The notes under the pieces were generated by a model. That model ran no database searches and had not been told where the DNA came from. It was given only the letters and a program-made list of their open reading frames with translations. From NCBI RefSeq assembly GCF_910592395.1, contig NC_088322.1, forward strand, positions 14,069,431-14,133,430: a DNA stretch of 64,000 bases, in the 5' to 3' direction. Every line of letters starts with the position of its first letter. Position 1 is the first letter of the stretch. The DNA is from Lineus longissimus. Lineage: Eukaryota > Nemertea > Pilidiophora > Heteronemertea > Lineidae. The translations under genes were made by a program, and so were the position numbers. This document shows, piece after piece, positions 62,201 to 64,000 of the stretch.

Positions 62201-64000
62201 GAATTAAGGTCTCTTCAAAGAGTCGCACGGATTAGTGGTGTGGTGCCAAAGGAACTCAAAATGACTTCCTATTTGCAAGATCACAGGTTGATTGAGTCAG
62301 AACGATTGGCTCATAACCCTGTGGTTGTAGTTTCAACTCTTCAACACCACTGTTTCATATGTGTGTCCTTGTGCATGACACTTAACCATCAAGTCCTCTG
62401 TTTTCCAGTTAACCTCATGGTTTGATGAGCTCAAGCAAGAATTAAAAACAGCTGGCGTTGCGGATACGATAGAGCAAGGGGAGGACCTCCTCGCGCAGTT
62501 TCAGCAGCAGCGAGATCTGACTATAGATGCCGCCATCAACACGACATCCGAGGGTGAAAATTTATTAGAATACCTCAGGTGAGATTACGGTCAAAACATA
62601 TGAAGTGCCTTGTCCATGGTCACAGGTCACAAGAGATGTAGGTATTGAACCCATTGCGTTTGGATGACGAGTCAGACACCTGAACCACTGGACCAAGTCG
62701 TCCGTCTACAATGCTGGGGCTGGATAATGAAATAATGGACAAGGTGGAAGCATTTCAAATTCGGGCCGGCCATGACAAATAAGAGATTTGGCAGCCTTTT
62801 TGTTATACAATATATGTTTACTACCATCGCTGATACACGTACAGGCTTGACTTGCTAGTCCCAAATTGTACCCAAGAGAATTCAACAGTATAATCTCTCA
62901 ACATGGCCGTGTTCGAGATCCAGTGCCTCGACCACGCCAACTCTCTCCGACGATAACTTTAATCTGGAATTCAATTGCATCTATCACGTAATCTCCCCAT
63001 CTTGTCGGAGACCTTCAATAAATAAGTTAAAATCCTGAATTGCTCCTCAGAGATTTAGAAATGTCATTTGCTGATCTATTAATTCCTGAATACGGAGGCC
63101 AAATTACTCTAACGCATAGTGGATATAGTGTGCCAATAACTGAGTTGAATCTTATAAAAACTACTACCAGCCATGTTTCCTCCTGCTGTTTTGCAAGCCT
63201 ACTACTTCACACGTTTTCCCTCTTCTGCAATGGCAGTGTTGCATATCACTGCGGTTTCTAGCTCTTGCCAAATAGCCCCAGTGGCTCCATCTTTGGCAGA
63301 TTACGACCGGCATCAAAGTTTCATACATTTTGCAACAGTTCATGATTTGGAATTGAGCTTCGCTGTTCCTGATCCCTGACCCTACAACACCCCTAACTGC
63401 ACCCAAGAGATTCCACGATGACATTTGCTATCATCGCCTCCTAAATATTGGTGGCAGTGTTGACAATTGAATTAGTTGTCAATAATTTGAATGATTTGAA
63501 GAACGTTTTGACGCATGATACGATCAGGGTGACAGGGTCAAGGTCAGCACGTCAACAAGTGAGACTTGATTGGTCAGTTACATCTGAAAGGCAAATTGGT
63601 CCAGCTAATCAAATTTGTCTAGCTTAACTAACTACTGCCGCCAGCCGGTGTGAAGTTCCTTGTTGGAGGATGACATGGTCTCTGGCCAAGGAGGAGTCCA
63701 TCAGCATCCTCTCTTGTGACTACCTATAATACGTCTCTTGTTTTGCCCAGGCAGGGCAAACAGGTACAAGGATGTGCTTTGAGCGAGTTCTCTATAAGAT
63801 TGCAATGTGTGGAATGCCTGTTGTTGACTTGAACCTAAATACCCGTATTTCTTTTTATTCCAGGAGTGTTGACATGGATGCAGAAAAAGCCGGACCAAAC
63901 AGTGACTATGGTCACGTTGATGGTGTGATACAAAAACTCAACGAGACTCGCAATGAACTTGAGGAACTCTGGGCCGAGCGGAAGATGAAGTTGGACCTGT
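35012..64000 (+). CDS. TRIO: TRIO/Kalirin-type Rho guanine-nucleotide exchange factor, 5' part
   Basis: Sixteen exons join in phase (812 codons, continuing past the right edge): 35012-35234, 37438-37512, 38042-38156, 39383-39473, 39719-39820, 40228-40341, 40591-40831, 41051-41226, 41767-41889, 44486-44677, 44846-44977, 45085-45315, 46128-46250, 61861-62052, 62409-62578, 63864-64000. All introns are GT-AG. The order N-terminal tail, CRAL-TRIO/Sec14 domain, then tandem spectrin repeats is that of TRIO and Kalirin. Conserved blocks include SGGRDRRGGPVLTV, FTVVIDMRG, LEQCFQLRLFEQDVEKMF, ILDVIHEVL, QDVKQVLDWLNNHG and NADKLLVAAEELAHTGEC. Full-length members are about 2000-3000 residues and activate Rac/RhoG and RhoA downstream of axon-guidance and adhesion receptors; those GEF domains lie outside this window. 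Vertebrates have two paralogues; most invertebrates have one. Confidence 0.97.
36487..36977. repeat. Long inverted repeat: two SINE-like copies tail to tail (TRIO intron 1)
   Basis: The left arm (36487-36710) and right arm (36741-36977) are reverse complements along their length. Landmarks: GAAATCCTCGATGGGATTGG against CGATTCTCATCGAGTATTTC; AAGCATCAGACTGG against CCAGTCTGATGCTT; GTGGTTCAAATCCCAGTCAA against TTGACTGGGATTTGAACCAC; CCATGTGAAGGTCAT against ATGACCTTCACATGG at the loop. The GGTTCAAATCC word is a polymerase III B-box match, and a solo relative lies at 16395-16520. The transcript would fold into a hairpin of over 200 bp. Confidence 0.85.
37438..40341 (+). CDS. TRIO: TRIO exons 2-6: CRAL-TRIO (Sec14) domain
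   Basis: Exons 37438-37512, 38042-38156, 39383-39473, 39719-39820 and 40228-40341 encode residues about 75-240. Landmarks in order: VVPLLRERIAFLSGGRDRRG, LTVPSQAQPDKVPYDDLK, LMLYLASVP, GFTVVIDMRGLTWHSVKPVL, ECFPQHIHHAYIIKPEKFW, GSSKYKFETSMVNIDQLHRV and VDPSNLTPDF. In TRIO-family proteins this domain binds phosphoinositides and helps membrane targeting. Exon phases are 1, 1, 2, 0, 0, 0 across the junctions. Confidence 0.95.
37791..37968. mobile_element. Intact pogo-like MITE (TRIO intron 2)
   Basis: The 178-bp element is flanked by TA on both sides (37789-37790, 37969-37970). Its ends are CAGTAGAACCTCTCTTAGCG and, inverted, CAGTAGAACCTCTCTATTAT, both followed by GGACACC. TA target duplication and CAGT-type ends fit non-autonomous Tc1/mariner-pogo elements. 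It has no coding capacity. Confidence 0.85.
39118..39357. repeat. 44-bp minisatellite, about 5.5 units (TRIO intron 3)
   Basis: Units read CCTGGCCTACCATGGCTGAT, then CAGCACATAGGCTACATAGG and TTCC. Landmark TACCATGGCT at 39131 and 39175 gives 44 bp, and the units are nearly identical. The array ends about 25 bp before the acceptor of TRIO exon 4 (AG at 39381-39382). Confidence 0.95.
40591..46250 (+). CDS. TRIO: TRIO exons 7-13: first spectrin repeats
   Basis: Exons 40591-40831, 41051-41226, 41767-41889, 44486-44677, 44846-44977, 45085-45315 and 46128-46250 encode residues about 241-646, several three-helix spectrin repeats. Conserved family positions include QLWQNRKTKLEQCFQLRLF, MFEWLNHNKELFL, INRILDVAQKL, EWKSFAAALEDRSSVL, LDVIHEVLAHHRQLE and KVKLHQRLGLCLFQQDVKQ. 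Residues about 290-320, between the first repeats (GGASGLFDGRPPG), are poorly conserved. These repeats mediate protein contacts and autoinhibition in TRIO and Kalirin. Confidence 0.95.
42978..43360. mobile_element. MITE-like element, about 50-bp inverted ends, GC-rich
   Basis: The left end AATGAGGAACCGGCG, then GCCAGTGGCGGCGCCACAAT and CGATCG, is mirrored at the right end (GATCGATTGCAGCGCCACGC, GGCGGATAAATCGCGCCAG, TTCCTCATT). Total length is about 383 bp. The interior contains TGACGTCA (about 43045). No reading frame of note and no certain target duplication. Confidence 0.7.
43601..43872. mobile_element. MITE-like element with about 35-bp inverted ends
   Basis: GTCACACGAATAACATAAGT, then GCCTAACTCATTTTT at the left, mirrors AAAAATGAGTTACATGTAGG, then CACTTATGTTATTCGTGTGA and C at the right. 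GCATT lies immediately left (43596-43600) and again one base past the right end (43874-43878), a possible 5-bp target duplication. Length 272 bp, non-coding. Confidence 0.8.
45619..45666 (+). CDS. Candidate alternative 48-nt exon inside TRIO intron 12
   Basis: An acceptor (CATATCTCTGCCAG) and a donor (GAGGAA|GTAAGG) bracket 16 codons, EGIFMDREVQVAAREE, with phase 0 on both sides. This is compatible with exon 12 (ending DVKQ) and exon 13 (starting VLDWL). TRIO and Kalirin are continuous here, so the insertion would lengthen a spectrin helix. It may be a real cassette exon or a chance decoy. Confidence 0.3.
48316..48395. mobile_element. Half copy of the pogo-like MITE
   Basis: ACTGTAGGACCTCTCTATCA, then AGGACACCTTGGGACTGACA and AGTGCTGTCCTCA match the inverted-orientation consensus of the element at 37791. 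The copy stops after TGTCCTGATTAGAG. Confidence 0.75.
49424..50765. repeat. Locally duplicated segments in TRIO intron 13
   Basis: CAAAAACTGTTTCACAGGTA, then GATTTATAATCAACTTC and GAGATGGAAGATTG at 49424-49490 recurs at 50672-50740. CATTCACCTTTTGACAGAAG, then AAGATCTTCAGG at 49733 recurs at 50735. Between them, 49994-50320 contains a tandem duplication of about 158 bp (GTCACAACCACCACTTTTGA, AGAGACCAAGTCACAATCTC, CAACAGGATCGCTGCATCAT) in two full copies and a partial third. In one frame the unit reads SEDTDVLVTTTTFEETKSQS; DTDVLV is a word I associate with some repeat-encoded nuclease-like proteins, but no family assignment is possible. Confidence 0.75.
51118..51237. mobile_element. Small MITE-like hairpin (120 bp)
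   Basis: The ends CAGTGGGTGATAAAGACTAG, then CAAATGCTTTTA and, inverted, CACTGGGTGATATGAATAAA, then GACCAGCAAATGCTTTTA pair over about 35 bp, with a 5-base indel. The loop is about 45 bp. No target duplication is obvious. Confidence 0.7.
52208..52341. mobile_element. Diverged pogo-like MITE copy with both ends
   Basis: It begins CAGTGAAACCCTCCTTAGCA after TA and ends AATAATAGAGAGGTGCTACTG. Interior words (TCTGGTCCCAAAATGACC, ATCAGGACACC, AAGGACAGCATTGGTGTCC) match the copy at 37791. The right TA is mutated to TG. Confidence 0.8.
52743..52833. mobile_element. Half copy of the pogo-like MITE
   Basis: ATAGAGAGGTGTCCTGATTA, then GAGAGGTCAAATTGATTGGA, then ACCAAAACTAGTGTCCTTA and GAGAGAGGTTCTACTA match the half of the inverted consensus that the 48316-48395 copy lacks. 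Confidence 0.75.
54420..54640 (-). repeat. tRNA-derived SINE, minus orientation
   Basis: On the minus strand the head starts GATCTCGATGGCCTAGTGGT with an A-box match TGGCCTAGTGG (plus 54618-54628) and a B-box match GGTTCGAGGCCC (plus 54573-54584). A non-tRNA body follows (GCGGCCGGTTGGTTAGCCGC, then CTCGCTAGGCGCCTGGCAC). The far boundary is approximate. Confidence 0.65.
54804..55166. mobile_element. MITE with about 58-bp inverted ends and TAA flanks
   Basis: The left end TGCAAGTATCAATTCGTTTC, then TTGTACCCCCCCTCCTCAAG and GGTAGTTGAGCTATCACC pairs with the right end (GGTGATAAGGTGTCGTACCC, TTGAGGAAGGGGGGTACAAG, ACACGAATTGATACTTGCA). The flanks are TAA on both sides (54801-54803, 55167-55169), a TWA-type 3-bp duplication as made by PIF/Harbinger transposases. 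Length 363 bp, non-coding. Confidence 0.85.
57929..58369 (+). CDS. Unrecognised 146-codon reading frame in TRIO intron 13
   Basis: ATG at 57929 to TGA at 58369; the product starts MEYRNVTVVKSLVQMRSYEW and has a basic, Ser/Thr-rich C-terminal half. No signal peptide, domain or splice context was recognised. It may be chance or a decayed retrocopy. Confidence 0.18.
   Translation: MEYRNVTVVKSLVQMRSYEWNGYLQQCASSFTKSKAAYSSVRTQPCLKELSGSSLHLQRILKFYSADFISGTRLGCTFKAVEPEVPVSKSSPPITSTHRRRKHSSHNWNKLNTKTTCNTFLQFSRVTISQFLCQNRMNRNVLRHIK
59690..60200. repeat. 50-bp minisatellite, about nine units
   Basis: Units read AGCTTGCAAATAAACACTTG, then GATCTCGCAAGTGAACACCA and TTATGGCTTC; landmark AGCTTGCAAA at 59801 and 59851 gives 50 bp. 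Each unit contains two related halves (GCTTGCAAATAAACAC and GCTCGCAAGTGAACAC), so an older unit of about 25 bp was doubled. The edges decay into single half-units. Confidence 0.9.
60240..60665 (-). CDS. Unrecognised 141-codon minus-strand reading frame
   Basis: The frame begins MEVKRLQLMEKRVHFTTLW at 60665 and ends at the TGA at 60242-60240. The C-terminal half (KIENLARVLLQNFSWPLLAV, then FEHNDDTVVMWLQ) is protein-like. It abuts the 50-bp minisatellite and lies antisense to TRIO within an intron, so a decayed retrocopy or nested gene is possible. No family was recognised. Confidence 0.25.
   Translation of the reverse strand: MEVKRLQLMEKRVHFTTLWSQISPGFPVNMRTNATLHGNKNIFTPSATDSDINSSSINHVCKHGEIKSTSLSNITQSLNCSWYMSSSSVARKIENLARVLLQNFSWPLLAVFEHNDDTVVMWLQNSECIRVYVAHFRNLQF
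61861..64000 (+). CDS. TRIO: TRIO exons 14-16: further spectrin repeats, running off the window
   Basis: Exons 61861-62052, 62409-62578 and 63864-64000 encode residues about 647-812. Landmarks: NADKLLVAAEELAHTGECN, PQEIYKEARDLEERM, LDMSVAFYTHVKELTSWFDE, GENLLEYLR, VIQKLNETRNELEELW and AERKMKLDL. Exon 15 ends in phase 2 (AG|GTGAGA) and joins the leading G of exon 16 to give Arg. The last exon is open to the edge, and the gene continues to the right. Confidence 0.95.
62637..62700 (-). repeat. tRNA-like SINE fragment, minus orientation (TRIO intron 15)
   Basis: On the minus strand an A-box-like TGGTCCAGTGGTTCAGG is followed at tRNA spacing by a B-box match GGGTTCAATACC (plus 62641-62652). The acceptor strands do not pair. 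Confidence 0.5.
62701..63863. other. TRIO intron 15, remainder
   Basis: No nested exon or repeat of note was recognised. Two similar phrases (CCCAAGAGAATTCAACAGTA near 62871 and CCAAGAGATTCCACGATGAC near 63402) suggest a weak old duplication. Confidence 0.35.

Overview
The window is animal nuclear DNA: intron-rich and AT-rich, with GT-AG introns and dense in minisatellites, small inverted-repeat elements and tRNA-derived repeats. The three recognised genes give no species name. The single TRIO/Kalirin-type gene, the many ACATGTACATGT tracts and the tRNA-derived repeats suggest a marine bilaterian invertebrate (lophotrochozoan or invertebrate deuterostome). That placement is inference.

Layout. 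At 1651-4456 (+) a six-exon gene encodes the single-stranded-DNA-binding subunit of the SOSS complex (NABP/SSB type). At 6502-8110 (-) a five-exon gene encodes the spliceosomal/decay protein LSM5. Its exons are only 28-96 nt, so it does not show as a long reading frame; it is convergent with NABP. From about 8.7 to 35 kb I see no well-supported complete gene. This stretch holds a sulfatase (iduronate-2-sulfatase-like) fragment, a retroelement reverse-transcriptase tail, a 68-bp satellite interrupted by a foldback transposon, a tRNA-Lys-like SINE, a cluster of palindromes, a 57-bp minisatellite of about 27 units, a possible two-exon gene of unknown family at 27.8-28.7 kb (-), and several weak reading frames.

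From 35012 to the right edge (+) lies the 5' part of a TRIO/Kalirin-type Rho guanine-nucleotide exchange factor. I could join sixteen exons in phase (812 codons): a lineage-specific N-terminal exon, the CRAL-TRIO/Sec14 domain and several spectrin repeats. The GEF domains lie beyond the window. Its introns hold most of the mobile DNA on this side: an inverted SINE pair, pogo-like MITEs, at least four other MITE-like hairpins, a minisatellite next to a splice acceptor, and a 15.6-kb intron.

The genes do not form a pathway: NABP acts in DNA repair, LSM5 in RNA processing, TRIO in cytoskeletal signalling. The most unusual structure is the composite at 10.8-13.5 kb. A retroelement 3' end runs into a 68-bp satellite, and a 1667-bp element with 9-bp target duplications and terminal inverted repeats made of 21-bp tandem units has inserted into that satellite.
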